DNA of 64,000 nt from Candidatus Flexifilum affinis (lineage in GTDB: Bacteria > Chloroflexota > Anaerolineae > Aggregatilineales > Phototrophicaceae). A model generated the notes under the pieces. The model was not told where the DNA came from, did no database searches, and saw only the letters and a program-made list of their open reading frames with translations. Location of the stretch: contig JADJPJ010000084.1 of assembly GCA_016713325.1 (NCBI GenBank), positions 72,177 through 136,176 of the forward strand, given 5' to 3'. Position numbers and translations under genes: made by a program. Below, one piece after another: positions 45,815-55,066 of this stretch. The first letter of the stretch is position 1; the number at the start of each line of letters is the position of its first letter.

Positions 45815-47726
45815 ATGAGGATTCCTAAGCTTTCTAGGGCTATCAAGCATAATGGTGTTCATGGCATGGCTGTCCATAGGCAGTGTGGCAGCGCAGCAGA
45901 CCAGCTTCGAGCTTCACGGCAAACTACTGACTTCGGCTTGCAGCGAAGACACCGATACCTGCGGCCTCTTTCTTGAGGACTTCGACACGCTGGAGCGCCG
46001 CTACGTCACCCAGTCGCCGATCGACTCCGGTATCATCGACCATTCGGGTACGCTCTCACCCGACGGCACGCGCATCGCCTTCATCTCCAACCGAAGCGGC
46101 AACGACGACGTTTTCTTGGTCGGCATCACAGGGCGCAATCTGCGCCTATTGGGAGGAACACTGTTTCCAGACTCCCATCCGTTGTGGTCTCCAGACGGAT
46201 CGAGACTCGTCTTTAGATCACTTGAGCCTGGAGACAAAAGACTGCACGTGATTACAGTCAACACTGTGGCGATACAGACCTTGACGGCTGTGGGCCTGAA
46301 TGCCCACGATGCAGCTTGGTCTCCTGACGGTGAGAGCCTCGTGTTCCTTGGCGGTTCTGGGCCGAATTCTTCCATTTACACTATCGAATCAGATGGTTCT
46401 GGCTTGGCTCCGCTCATGGTCGACTTGTACTATGCGGCAAAGCCGCGCTGGTCGCCCAACGGTGACGCAATAGCATTCCTGGCAAGCGAACCCACAGGAA
46501 CACCAAGTCGCATGCTCCACGTTATGGGACCTGACGGATCGGGACTTAACGTCATTGCCGCTGCTCTGGAACTCGACCTATTTGGTTGGCTGTCCGACGA
46601 CACGCTGGTCATCTATGACTTTATGGATGGCGTAATAGCAATTGATAAGAATGGGCTGAATCGGCAAGTGCTGCTGGATCGGCTAACGTACTTCAACAAT
46701 TGGGCATATGTGTTCGACGGGACTCCATCTCCCTTCGAGTCTATTTCAATGGTGCTGCTCAATTCGCTCACCGGCACGATCGTCCTTCCAGGCCGCGCCA
46801 TCGGCACATCCACCTACGCCGTGAACCTCGACGTCAAGCTGGCGCAGGACGGGACAACCGTCAGCGAACACTTCCCGACCACCGACGCCAACGGCTATTT
46901 CACCCTTCCAGATCTGCCCCAGGGTTCCTACAACGTCTGGCTCAAGCAGGATCAGAGCCTGGCCGTGATGCCCTCGGTCGTGCTGGACGCGCCCTCGGTC
47001 ACCCTCCCTTTCGGTTCACTGGCGATGGGCGACGCCAACGACGATAACACCATCAACATCGCCGATTTCTCCATCCTGGCGGCGGCCTTCGGAACGTCGA
47101 CCGGTCAGCCGGGCTACGACCCGCGCGCTGACTTCAACGCCGATGGCTATGTCAACATCACCGATTTCTCCGTCCTGGCGGCCAACTTCGGGCAAAGTGG
47201 CGCCGCGCCGCCGGCCGGCGGCAGTCAGCCGGGCCTGCGCATCACGGAGACGATCCCGCCCGAGCTTTCCTCGGCGCGACTGCGCTTCCTCACCAACACC
47301 GGTAGCGTCTCCACGCGCGTCGGCGCCGCCTTCAGCGTCGCACTGCGGGCCGGGAATTCGACGGTCGGCGGCGGCAGTGTCGTCAGCCTGCTCGACGGCG
47401 CGGAAGCCCATCTGACCTTCGACCCCACCAAACTTCAGGTCGATACGATCATCAGCGGCCTGACGCCCGGCACAACCCTCCCCACCGTCTTGCGAAGTGC
47501 CTACGACAACAGCGCCGGCACGATCGACTTCGCGGCGGGCACGCTGAGCGCGCCGGCGTCGGGAGAGTTCACGCTGGTCACCATCCGCTTCCGGGCTATC
47601 GATACTACAGGGACCGGTTCGACTCTGGTGCAGGCCTCGACCGCGCCCTACCGGGAGAACCTGCTGACGCTCGACGGCGCGTCGATCACGCCGTCGCTGA
47701 CCCCGCTCAGCGTGCGCATCCGCTGA
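45815..47726 (+). CDS. Secreted PD40 protein with dockerin and cohesin-like domains
   Basis: AGGAGA stands 6 bases before an ATG at 45815 (MRIPKLSRAI); a frame change near 45840-45850 joins this to the signal-peptide core MVFMAWLSIGSVAAQ of the long frame (45852-47726). The mature protein has PD40 blades (GTLSPDGTRIAFISNRSGND, HPLWSPDGSRLVFRS, RWSPNGDAIAFLAS), a carboxypeptidase-regulatory-like domain (GTIVLPGRAIGTSTYAV), a complete type I dockerin (GDANDDNTINIADFSILAA, ADFNADGYVNITDFSVLAA) and a C-terminal beta domain of about 150 residues. That last domain (AFSVALRAGN, AHLTFDPTKLQVDTIISG, TIDFAAGTLSAPASGEF, LVTIRFRAI) resembles cohesin. A dockerin and a cohesin in one chain could let copies polymerise or bind other dockerin proteins nearby. 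It overlaps the convergent DUF1501 gene by 20 bp. Confidence 0.8.
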
Positions 47727-49074
47727 GCGCGCCGATCCGCCCTCTTTCCCCCTCTCTATGCAGGCTTGACCCGCCGACTATGGAGAGGGGGAGAGGGTCT
47801 TGCGCCCGGAAAATCCCCGACGGGCGCACCGTGTGGTTCGGGAAGATCTCGGCCAGCGCCGGATTGCGCAGCCGCAGCGCGATCAACTCGGCCAGCACAT
47901 CCCGGTAGTCGGTGGTGATCGCCAGATCCTCCCCGCGATCCAGCAGGTCCGGCTCCATCCCCGGCCAATCGGCGATCACCCCGCCGCGCGCCAACCCGCC
48001 GCTCAGGATCAGCATCGCCCCGCCGTGACCGTGATCCGTGCCGCCGCCGCTGTTCTCCTGCACGCGCCGCCCGAATTCCGACATCACCACCACCGAGACA
48101 CGCGCCAGGTCCGGCCCCATGTCGGCGTGGAAGGCGGCCAGCCCCTCGGCAAGCTGCCCCAGCAGCCGCGCCTGCTGCCCTTCGGCGCCGCCCTGGTTGA
48201 CGTGCGTGTCCCACCCGCCCAGGTCGATGCAGGCCGCCTCCAGCCCGACGTCGGCGCGGATCAGCGCGGCGGTCTGGCGCAGGGCCAGCGCGAACTCGCT
48301 CTGCGGGTACTCGGCGCCGTTCCGCGGCTGGTACTGGGCGTAGTGGACGGCGGCCAGCACGTCGATGGCGTCGCGGGTGGCCCGCGCCGATTCCACCAGC
48401 GAGCCGGTATCCAGCGCGTACAGCCGGTTGATCGACTCCAGCATGCGCGCCGCCGAGGCCGCGTCACCGCCCAGGTGGTAATCGACAATGGACTGAAGCG
48501 CCACCGGCGAGATCGGCCCGGCCAGCGCCGCCGGAGCGGCCACGCCAAAACCGATGGCCCGCAGCGGCGAGGTGCTGCCGTTGTTGAGCGTCGCCAGGTG
48601 CCGGCCGATCCAACCGGTGCTGATGCCGTACTCGCCCGGCGTGCCGCGCTCCATGTAGTCCATCGCCTCGAAGTGCGAGCGGGTGTCGTGCGGCGACCCG
48701 GCGGCGTGGATGGCGGCCAGCGCCCCCGCCTGCATGATCGGCAGCAGCGCGGCCATCGACGGGTGCAGGCCGAAGAAACCGTCGATGTCGACGACCTTCG
48801 GATCGCTCCCGCCGGCGTCCGGGCGGGGGATGGCCAGCTTGGGCCGCGCCGTGTAGTAAGCCTCCTCGCCGTGCGGCACGACGATGTTCAGGCTGTCCGC
48901 GCCGCCGCGCAGGAAGACGGAGATCAGCACGTCGCCGCGCGTCCCCTGGTGATGTGGCGCGAAGGCGTAGCGCGGCATCCAGGCGGGCAAGGCGCTCTGC
49001 GCGGCGGCTGCGCCGGCCATCGCCGCCGTACCCCGCATCATCTGGCGCCGGGAAAGGGTCACGGGTTTGGTCAT
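47707..49074 (-). CDS. DUF1501 Tat-exported protein (sulfatase-like fold), repeat-derived tail
   Basis: The 455-residue protein has a twin-arginine-type signal (LSRRQMMRGTAAMAGAAAA) and matches the DUF1501 family: LISVFLRGGADSLNIVVP, DGFFGLHPSMAALLPI, LGGWDTHVNQGG, VVVMSEFGRRVQENSG and TDHGHGGAMLILSG. These are related to alkaline-phosphatase-like enzymes and are nearly always encoded beside DUF1800, as here. The last 35 residues (AQDPLPLSIVGGSSL onward) are translated from the palindromic repeat at 47743-47800, and the stop lies within the neighbouring gene. Function is unknown. Confidence 0.9.
   Translation of the reverse strand: MTKPVTLSRRQMMRGTAAMAGAAAAQSALPAWMPRYAFAPHHQGTRGDVLISVFLRGGADSLNIVVPHGEEAYYTARPKLAIPRPDAGGSDPKVVDIDGFFGLHPSMAALLPIMQAGALAAIHAAGSPHDTRSHFEAMDYMERGTPGEYGISTGWIGRHLATLNNGSTSPLRAIGFGVAAPAALAGPISPVALQSIVDYHLGGDAASAARMLESINRLYALDTGSLVESARATRDAIDVLAAVHYAQYQPRNGAEYPQSEFALALRQTAALIRADVGLEAACIDLGGWDTHVNQGGAEGQQARLLGQLAEGLAAFHADMGPDLARVSVVVMSEFGRRVQENSGGGTDHGHGGAMLILSGGLARGGVIADWPGMEPDLLDRGEDLAITTDYRDVLAELIALRLRNPALAEIFPNHTVRPSGIFRAQDPLPLSIVGGSSLHREGERGRIGALSGCAR
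47743..47800. repeat. Palindromic repeat (family A) at the DUF1501 3' end
   Basis: CCCTCTTTCCCCCTCTC and GAGAGGGGGAGAGGG flank a centre around CCGCCGACTATGG. It lacks the full AACCTCACCCC ends and is a degenerate family member. It is read through by the DUF1501 frame. Confidence 0.65.
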
Positions 49075-49092
49075 GAGTCAATCCTCCACATG

Positions 49093-49160
49093 AACCTCAC
49101 CCCTGCTGCGCTTCGCTTAGCGTCCCCTCTCCATTTGGAGAGGGGATTGAGGGGTGAGGT
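49093..49160. repeat. MITE-like palindromic repeat (family A) between DUF1800 and DUF1501
   Basis: A complete 68-bp element: AACCTCACCCCT at one end, AGGGGTGAGGT at the other, with CCCCTCTCC-attt-GGAGAGGGG in the middle. It fills most of the 91-bp gap between the two genes. Confidence 0.8.
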
Positions 49161-49165
49161 GTTGT

Positions 49166-50674
49166 TTATCGATACTGATACGCGGGCGAGGCGAGCAGCA
49201 GCGCCAGACCTGAGGCGATCTGCACCTCGGTCGAGTCGGCGGCGCCGTGGGCGAAATCCATGACGATGGCGTGCTCGTCGGTCGTCAGCGCCCGGCCGAG
49301 CAGGTAGCGTCCCAGGAAGTTCAGCACCGCGTCGAGTTCCAGCGCGATGCCGTTCTCTTCCAGAAGCAGCCCCAGCCGCTCGGCGCGGGTCTGGCCGCCG
49401 GGCATGGCGCCCATCGCCGTCAGGATGGCCAGATTCCAGCGGATGAGCAGGCCGTCGCGCCAGTGCGATGCCACGTCCGGGTAGCCATCCGGGCTGACCC
49501 AGGCGAACGGCGTATGGCCCAGGGCCTGCATGAAGTCGCCGACAGTGCGGGCGAATCGGCGCGGCTCGTCCATGTCGAAGGACAAGGCGCGCAGCATGCC
49601 GACCAGCAGCTCGAACGGCTGCTTCAGCTTGGGCGGCGCGCTCCAGAACTCCGGCGCAGCGAACAAGGTCCGCAGCACAGTGGTGATATCGCCGCCGCTG
49701 GCCGTGAAGGACTCGGCCATCCGGCCCACCAGCGCCTCCGGCGGTGCGTCGCTGACGAAGCGCCGCGCCAGCTTCTCGCTGATGAAGCGCGCCGTCGAGG
49801 GGTGTGCCGCCAGCAGATCGAGCACCCGATCGCCGTCGGATTCGCCGCCGCCCGCCGGGAGGGTCATGCCCAGGAGGGTCTTGGCCTCGTCGTCGTGGAA
49901 GGTGCGGCGGAAGAAGTAGGTGAAGGTGTCGCCGCCCTCGCGCGGAGCGCGCACCGACCAGCCGGTGAAGGCGCGGGCCACCTCCTTGACGTCGTCCTCG
50001 GTGTAGCCGCCGCGCACGCCGAGCGTGTGCAGCTCCATCAGCTCGCGGGCGTAGTTCTCATTGGGCGCGCGCTTGTTGCTCTGGGCGTTGTCCAGGTAGA
50101 CCAGCATGGCCGGGCTTTTGGCCGACGCGCCGAGGATCTGCCGGAAGGTGGTCATGGCGTGGGGGCGGATGGCGTCGCGGTCGTCGTCGACCTTCAGGTA
50201 GAGCGTCGGCCCCTTGGCGAGAAAAACGTGAAAATGGTTCGAGAAGAAATAGACCATGCGCTCGTACAACTGCCGCCGGCTGTAGACCGCGCGGGCGGCC
50301 GTCCCGCCGATCAGCGCCTGGAGGATTGGGCCGCGCTCGTTCTCATACTCGCGGAACAGCACCCCGCCCTGCTCGTTAAGGATGTCCTTCCACGGGTTGA
50401 GGCGCGGCTCCAGCTCCAGATCGTCGATGCCGGCAGGGTCGAGCTGCTGCGCGAGGAAGCCTTCCGCGCCGATCCGCGCGATCTCCCCGTACAGCTCGGG
50501 CGTGATCCCGTAGGTCAGCCGGTTGACGACGTGCGCGGCCGGGTCGACCGCCTGCGCAGCCGGGGCGAGAAGTCCGTTGGGCAGGGCGGCCAGCGCGCGG
50601 TGCAGGGAGGTGGTGCTGAGCGCCGCCGTCCCGACCCCGAACGCCGCTAAAAACTGGCGTCGATTCATCTGCAT
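49166..50674 (-). CDS. DUF1800 Tat-exported protein
   Basis: The 502-residue protein has a Tat signal (MNRRQFLAAFGVGTAALS) and full-length DUF1800 features: HVVNRLTYGITPELYGEIAR, DDLELEPRLNPW, MVYFFSNHFHVF, NENYARELMELHTLGVRGGY (with the conserved YTEDDVKEVARAFTGW) and YPDVASHWRDGLLIRWNLA. The family is widespread with DUF1501 in Chloroflexota, Planctomycetota and Proteobacteria, with no proven activity. AAGGG lies just before the ATG at 50674, and a second ATG at 50668 is equally possible. Both proteins were probably made from one transcript and exported folded. Confidence 0.92.
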   Translation of the reverse strand: MQMNRRQFLAAFGVGTAALSTTSLHRALAALPNGLLAPAAQAVDPAAHVVNRLTYGITPELYGEIARIGAEGFLAQQLDPAGIDDLELEPRLNPWKDILNEQGGVLFREYENERGPILQALIGGTAARAVYSRRQLYERMVYFFSNHFHVFLAKGPTLYLKVDDDRDAIRPHAMTTFRQILGASAKSPAMLVYLDNAQSNKRAPNENYARELMELHTLGVRGGYTEDDVKEVARAFTGWSVRAPREGGDTFTYFFRRTFHDDEAKTLLGMTLPAGGGESDGDRVLDLLAAHPSTARFISEKLARRFVSDAPPEALVGRMAESFTASGGDITTVLRTLFAAPEFWSAPPKLKQPFELLVGMLRALSFDMDEPRRFARTVGDFMQALGHTPFAWVSPDGYPDVASHWRDGLLIRWNLAILTAMGAMPGGQTRAERLGLLLEENGIALELDAVLNFLGRYLLGRALTTDEHAIVMDFAHGAADSTEVQIASGLALLLASPAYQYR

Positions 50675-51352
50675 TCGCCCTTCACTAATTTACGCACCTA
50701 TACGAGTGTACGTACGAAGATGTTGCGATTGTGTGATGTGGGTGCAAAAAAAGAAGGGATGAGAAATGAGGGAAGAGGGTTGAGGAAATGCGCAAGCTTT
50801 TGGGACGGAGCGGCTGACCGTATTGCTGGGCTGCGACTTCCAGTCCGGTCCTCCGCAGCCGGTTCCCCTTTTCCCCGCTTGCGTGCTGAGGGGCGACATG
50901 AGAGATTCTGTTGAAACAGGTGTAGTGCTCCCTGAAACACCGCCGATGTCGCCGATGCGCCGCCGGAGAATAGAATTCTCCGGCTACCCTCCAAAGACGC
51001 GAGAAACCGACTGAAGTCGGTTGCCCTAGGAAGCGCTCATCCCTTGAATTCCGCTGGAGGAACCCTCTTCAGAGGGTTTTTCGGGGAGTTTGGGGTAGCC
51101 CGACGTTGCGCAGTTGTGCGCCGACGTCGGGCGCAACCGCCATGCGCTGCCTTTGTCTGTCACTTTATCCTACCTCTTTTTCCGTGTTTTCCCTTTTTCA
51201 ACAGAATCATTAGGTTCACCCTTCCCTCAGAGTCTCCGCAGCCGGTGCCCCCTCGCCCCGCTTGCGTGGGAGAGGGAGTCAGGGGGTGAGGGGTTCAAGG
51301 TTCACCCCCTCAGTTCCGAAATGGAGAAGGGGTCAGGGGTGAGGGTCCGCTG
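50675..51352. repeat. Repeat-rich intergenic region (families A, B and C)
   Basis: 678 bp with no supported gene. A purine-rich GATGAGAAATGAGGG tract lies near 50758-50785 (family C). A family B chain of palindromes spans 50961-51133 (GCCGGAGAAT/ATTCTCCGGC, ACCGACTgaAGTCGGT, AACCCTCttcaGAGGGTT and a GCCCGACGT/ACGTCGGGC arm pair). A family A element with CCCCTCGCCCC and GGGGGTGAGGG blocks spans 51228-51352 up to the stop of the next gene. Confidence 0.65.
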
Positions 51353-53032
51353 CTACTCCCCGCTGAGCAGGAAGTTGGCGGCCAGCAGCGAGAAGTCTGA
51401 GATGTTCACGACGGCGTCGTCGTTGAAGTCGGCCTGGGCATTGAAGCCGCCACCTCCCTCGTTCGTGCCAAATGCCGCGGCGAGCACGGAGAAGTCGCTG
51501 ATGTTGACCAGGTTGTCGTCCGTGGCATCGCCCTCCAGCAGCGTGGCCGGCGACAGGTTGTTGGCTCCGGCATTCAGGACCACGCCGTCGATGCGCCGCG
51601 CCAGGCTGTGCGTGCCCTTGACGACCATGTCGTAGATGCCGGTGGTCATCAGCGGCACGGCGATCTGCCCGTTCGCGTCGGCGGTGAATGTCTCATCGTA
51701 GAACGGCGTCGCGCCGCCGGGCAGGTACAGGCGGAGGTGAACGGTCGTCATCCACTGATCGTTCGGCGCCGCCGGCCGCCCCTGGAGCGCAAGCTGGATC
51801 GCGACGATGGCGGGGGTGGCCTCGAACGCGCCGATGTCGACGGTTGTGTCCACGATGCGCGGGAAACCGGCGCCGCGCTGGTCGGTTCCCTGGGACACCA
51901 CGCCGTTCCCCCCGGCGTTGATGGCCGGGCTGCCCGGCAGCAGCGCGTGCGTCTCCGTAAGACCGCCGTTGTCGGCCAGGGCAGGATCGAGGACCGAGGC
52001 CGCGCTGGCAGCGGTCGTGAAACCTCCAGGGCCGCACCCCGTGCCGGCGCCCGACAGGTTGCTGCTGCTGTTCGTCAGCACAAATGTGGCGCAGTCCTCG
52101 GCGCCGGCGCTGTCGGCCGTGTTGCCGATCACCAGCGTGTTGTAGAGGTTGGTGGTTGTCCCGCTCAGATAGAGGCCGCCGCCGTTCGCCGCGTCGTTAC
52201 CCGTGAAGGTGGCGTTGGTGAAGGACGCCGTGCTGGCGCCGAAGGAGCGTACGCCGCCGCCATCACTGCCGGCGCTGTTGCCGCTGATCGTGCTGTTGGT
52301 GACGACGAGGGTGGCGTCCAGGTTGTTGATCGCCCCGCCGCGGTCGTTGGTGGCCGTGTTGCCGCTCAGGGTGCTGCCTGTGACCGTCGTGGTGGCCAGA
52401 TAGTTGTAGATCGCGCCGCCGTCGTCCAGCGCCGTGTTGCCGCTGAAGGTACTGTCGTTGATGGCCACCGTGCCGCCCAGGGTGATCAGCCCGCCGCCGT
52501 CGCCGTTGTCGCCGCCGCTTACGCCGGTCGCTGTGTTGTCGATGACGCGCACCCGGTTGAGGATCAGCGTCCCGCCGTTGACCACCGACCCGCCGTTGTC
52601 GGCGCGGCCGTTGCTGAGTGTCAGATCGTTGAGCGTCAGACGTGCGTTGGTGACCACCAGGAAGTGACGGAAGTCGAGCGCGTTGGCGTCGCGGGTGATG
52701 GTCGCGTTGTTGCCGTCGATGGTCAGCGTCCCTGTCGCCGGCAGAATGCGCGGCAGGCCGGTCGCGCCGGGACCGATGGGATCGGTGTTGTTGACTGTCG
52801 CCAGGATGTATAGGCCATCCTGCGTCAGGCAGATGGTCTCGTTGGCGACGGTGCCGGCGGCCAGGGTCATCGCCGCAATCAGCGTCGCCACGTCGGGCGC
52901 GTAGGTGCTGCCGGCGTCACAGTAGGCCGGCAGGCCCTGCGCCGATGCCTGGGGCACAGCAATAGCAAAGGCGAGGACGATCGCCATGAAGAGGACGAAC
53001 GTGAAGCGTACGCGGCGTAGGGCAGGGATCAT
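51353..53032 (-). CDS. Secreted parallel-beta-helix (choice-of-anchor Q-like) protein with dockerin
   Basis: The 559-residue protein starts at ATG 53032 (AAAGG about 9 bases upstream) with a signal peptide (FVLFMAIVLAFAIAVPQASA). Residues 90-330 are polymorphic-membrane-protein/beta-helix repeats of the type NSTISGNSAGSDGGGVRSFG and STFSGNTALDDGGAI. They are followed by the ALLPGSPAINAGGNGV and DQRGAGFPRIVDTTVDIGAFE motifs of the choice-of-anchor Q family. A short beta domain precedes a C-terminal type I dockerin (GDATDDNLVNISDFSVLAA and ADFNDDAVVNISDFSLLAA). It is likely an extracellular binding or adhesion protein tethered by the dockerin. The frame extension to 53209 is Pro/Gly-rich and unlikely to be translated. 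Confidence 0.87.
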   Translation of the reverse strand: MIPALRRVRFTFVLFMAIVLAFAIAVPQASAQGLPAYCDAGSTYAPDVATLIAAMTLAAGTVANETICLTQDGLYILATVNNTDPIGPGATGLPRILPATGTLTIDGNNATITRDANALDFRHFLVVTNARLTLNDLTLSNGRADNGGSVVNGGTLILNRVRVIDNTATGVSGGDNGDGGGLITLGGTVAINDSTFSGNTALDDGGAIYNYLATTTVTGSTLSGNTATNDRGGAINNLDATLVVTNSTISGNSAGSDGGGVRSFGASTASFTNATFTGNDAANGGGLYLSGTTTNLYNTLVIGNTADSAGAEDCATFVLTNSSSNLSGAGTGCGPGGFTTAASAASVLDPALADNGGLTETHALLPGSPAINAGGNGVVSQGTDQRGAGFPRIVDTTVDIGAFEATPAIVAIQLALQGRPAAPNDQWMTTVHLRLYLPGGATPFYDETFTADANGQIAVPLMTTGIYDMVVKGTHSLARRIDGVVLNAGANNLSPATLLEGDATDDNLVNISDFSVLAAAFGTNEGGGGFNAQADFNDDAVVNISDFSLLAANFLLSGE

Positions 53033-53626
53033 GAGCGGTGACCTTTTGATGGCTCCCCGGAGAGAGTCGCTGGTTCTACGAGAAATTCCGAGATCTGCGA
53101 GCGTGCATCCGGTACAGCGACAAGCTGAAAATGACAGGCGCGGGGGAGGCCCCCCTGCGCGCCCGCCACCCGGCCAACCAAAAAGGGAGCCGGCCCCCAA
53201 CAACCGCAAACATCAAACTTTGGGTACTAGCGTATCACGGAATGAACGTGAAGAGTGTAGAACATGCCGGGTGGATTTCTCTCATCGCCCGCAAGGACGC
53301 GCCCCTACAGGCATATGTGTTGCTGTAGGGGCGGACGGCAAACGAAATTTCAGCGAATCACGAATTGCTTAACCTCACCCCGTTTCGCTACGCTCAACCG
53401 CCCCTCTCCGTGCGGAGAGGGGCAAAATTCGTTAGACTTTTGGGGTGAGGTTGGCTCAAAAACGCAGCTATTGATGGGTCAAAGTGAACTTTCGTGATTC
53501 ACTGAATTTGCCTGTGTCCGCTTGTGAGACACCGCCTTTTCGGCATTCAGTCCTTGTTTTCCCTCATCTCTCATTTCTCGTTTCTCATCACTGCTTTTCC
53601 CTCGTTCCTCGTTCCCCATCCCTCCT
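53033..53626. repeat. Repeat-rich intergenic region
   Basis: 594 bp without a supported gene. It holds a CGCCCCTACA/TGTAGGGGCG inverted repeat (53296-53335), a complete family A element at 53371-53452 (AACCTCACCCC to GGGGTGAGGTT with CCCCTCTCCGTGCGGAGAGGGG inside), a GTGAAtcacGATTCAC-like inverted pair near 53485-53502, and a pyrimidine-rich family C arm (CTCATCTCTCATTTCTCG) at 53561-53628. Confidence 0.65.
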
Positions 53627-53989
53627 CTATTCAAAATCCACCGGCGTCCGCTCCAGCGTGACACTCACGTCGTCGGTGAAGCGCAGCGCGCCCGGCTTGT
53701 GCACCGTCACGATCAGGTGCGGCACGGCGCAGTCCACGCAGGCCACCCGCGCGATGCCGGTCGCCAGCGCCTCCAGGGTGTTGTAGCTGCTGGCCTCGAC
53801 GAACTTGATCACGGCTTTGTTGACGATTTTGTAGTTGAGGATGTCGGCCGGGTCGTCGGTCACCCCGCCCTTGCGCAGATCGGTGAAAAAGGTCATGTCG
53901 ATGACGACATCCTGCTTTTCACGCCGCTCGTCGGGATTGAAGCCAATGATGCAGCGCAGCCGCAGGCCGGTGATGTTGATGCGATCCAT
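53627..53989 (-). CDS. folB: Dihydroneopterin aldolase/epimerase family protein
   Basis: The 120-residue protein matches the FolB/FolX tunnelling fold: MDRINITGLRLRCIIGFNPD, ERREKQDVVIDMTFFTD, the substrate Glu region FVEASSYNTLEALATGIAR and LIVTVHKPGALRFTDDVSV. FolB cleaves 7,8-dihydroneopterin in folate synthesis while FolX epimerises the triphosphate; CIIGFNPDER is closer to FolX-like proteins. AGAGAGG stands about 10 bases before ATG. The upstream SDR is pteridine-reductase-like, supporting a pterin role for the pair. Confidence 0.88.
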   Translation of the reverse strand: MDRINITGLRLRCIIGFNPDERREKQDVVIDMTFFTDLRKGGVTDDPADILNYKIVNKAVIKFVEASSYNTLEALATGIARVACVDCAVPHLIVTVHKPGALRFTDDVSVTLERTPVDFE

Positions 53990-54010
53990 GAATGGTTAGG
54001 CCTCTCTGGG

Positions 54011-54200
54011 TGTGAGAAACGAGAAACGAGAGAGGATTTTCGTGTGGGCTGTCGGCACCCACATTGATGATGCAACTACAAATCACGCGTCTGGATGCGT
54101 TCGCGCAGGATTGGACAACACAACAATGTTTGCTTGTGGCCACTCAGACCCGTCTGGTTTGCAACTACCCCTCATTTCTCATCTCTCGTCTCTCATAACT
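54011..54200. repeat. Family C repeat with complementary purine and pyrimidine arms
   Basis: GTGAGAAACGAGAAACGAGA (from 54011) and CTCATTTCTCATCTCTCGTC (from about 54171) are roughly complementary arms about 130 bp apart in the folB-SDR gap. Similar arms are at 59211-59290 and 53561-53628. Confidence 0.5.
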
Positions 54201-54204
54201 TTCT

Positions 54205-54951
54205 TTACGTGACACTCTCCCCGCCGTCGACGTGCAGCACCGCCCCGGTCAGGAAATCCTCACCGGCCAGGTAGACGACGGCGCGCCCGACGTCTTCCGG
54301 GGTGCCGGGGCGCTTGAGCGGGGTGGGGTCGGCCAGGCTCTGCCAGCGTGCATCGTCCATGTGATCGGGTTTCATGACCAGACCGGGGACGATGGCGTTG
54401 GCGCGGATGTGCGGGCCGTACGTGGCCGCCGTGACCTTCGTCAGCATCAGCAGGCCGGCCTTGCTGACGCCGTGATGAGCGTAGTCGATCCAGGGGTCGA
54501 TCGATCCCCGGTCGCAGATGTTGATGATGACCCCGCCGGGTGGCGACTGGCTTTGCATCAGCCGTACAGCGTGCTGAGTGCAGAGGAACGGCCCGGTCAG
54601 GTTGGTGTCGATCGTCTCGTGCCACTCTTCGAGCGTGACCTCGTGCAGCAGACGCCGCTGGAAGTTGGATGCGCTGTTGACCAGGACATCCAGCTGAGGG
54701 AAGTGCTCGGAGAGAGTGGCGAACAACAGATCCACGCCCGACTGGACGCGCAGATCGGCCTGCACGGCATACGCTTCAACGCCGAACGACTTGAGTTCGC
54801 GCACGGTCTCTTTGACTTCATCGTCCACGGCGCTGTGATAGTGCACCAGTTGGTGCACGCCGCTGCGGGCCAGTTCCAATGCGATGGCCTTGCCGACCCG
54901 CCGCGCCGAACCGGTCACGATGGCGATCTTGTCTTTCAAATCCACACGCAT
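54205..54951 (-). CDS. Pteridine reductase-like short-chain dehydrogenase
   Basis: The 248-residue SDR has the cofactor motif TGSARRVGKAIALELARSG; the R-R-V-G form is characteristic of pteridine reductase 1/FolM, which prefer NADPH. NSASNFQR replaces the usual NAG, the catalytic Tyr lies in YAHHGVSKAGLLML and the end is VLHVDGGESV. Such enzymes reduce dihydro- or fully oxidised pterins. It is followed 215 bp downstream by folB, with a repeat between. The start ATG at 54951 fits the family. Confidence 0.83.
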   Translation of the reverse strand: MRVDLKDKIAIVTGSARRVGKAIALELARSGVHQLVHYHSAVDDEVKETVRELKSFGVEAYAVQADLRVQSGVDLLFATLSEHFPQLDVLVNSASNFQRRLLHEVTLEEWHETIDTNLTGPFLCTQHAVRLMQSQSPPGGVIINICDRGSIDPWIDYAHHGVSKAGLLMLTKVTAATYGPHIRANAIVPGLVMKPDHMDDARWQSLADPTPLKRPGTPEDVGRAVVYLAGEDFLTGAVLHVDGGESVT

Positions 54952-55029
54952 AGCGACCCGCCTTGCTGTTTGCGCCGCGCAACCCTACATTACCCCAAAA
55001 CGCGCGAACCACCAATGCAACGAAACGCT

Positions 55030-55035
55030 TATAAT
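55030..55035 (+). promoter_or_regulatory. Candidate -10 element
   Basis: A perfect TATAAT lies 30 bp upstream of the small membrane protein start; no good -35 hexamer is visible 16-18 bp before it. Confidence 0.4.
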
Positions 55036-55066
55036 CGGTTTGTGCCAAGTAATCCGAGGAAGAATG

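Noticed and set aside
50675..53626. Possible CRISPR array
   Set aside because: The repeats are palindromic, of differing families, irregularly spaced and without unique spacers or cas genes.
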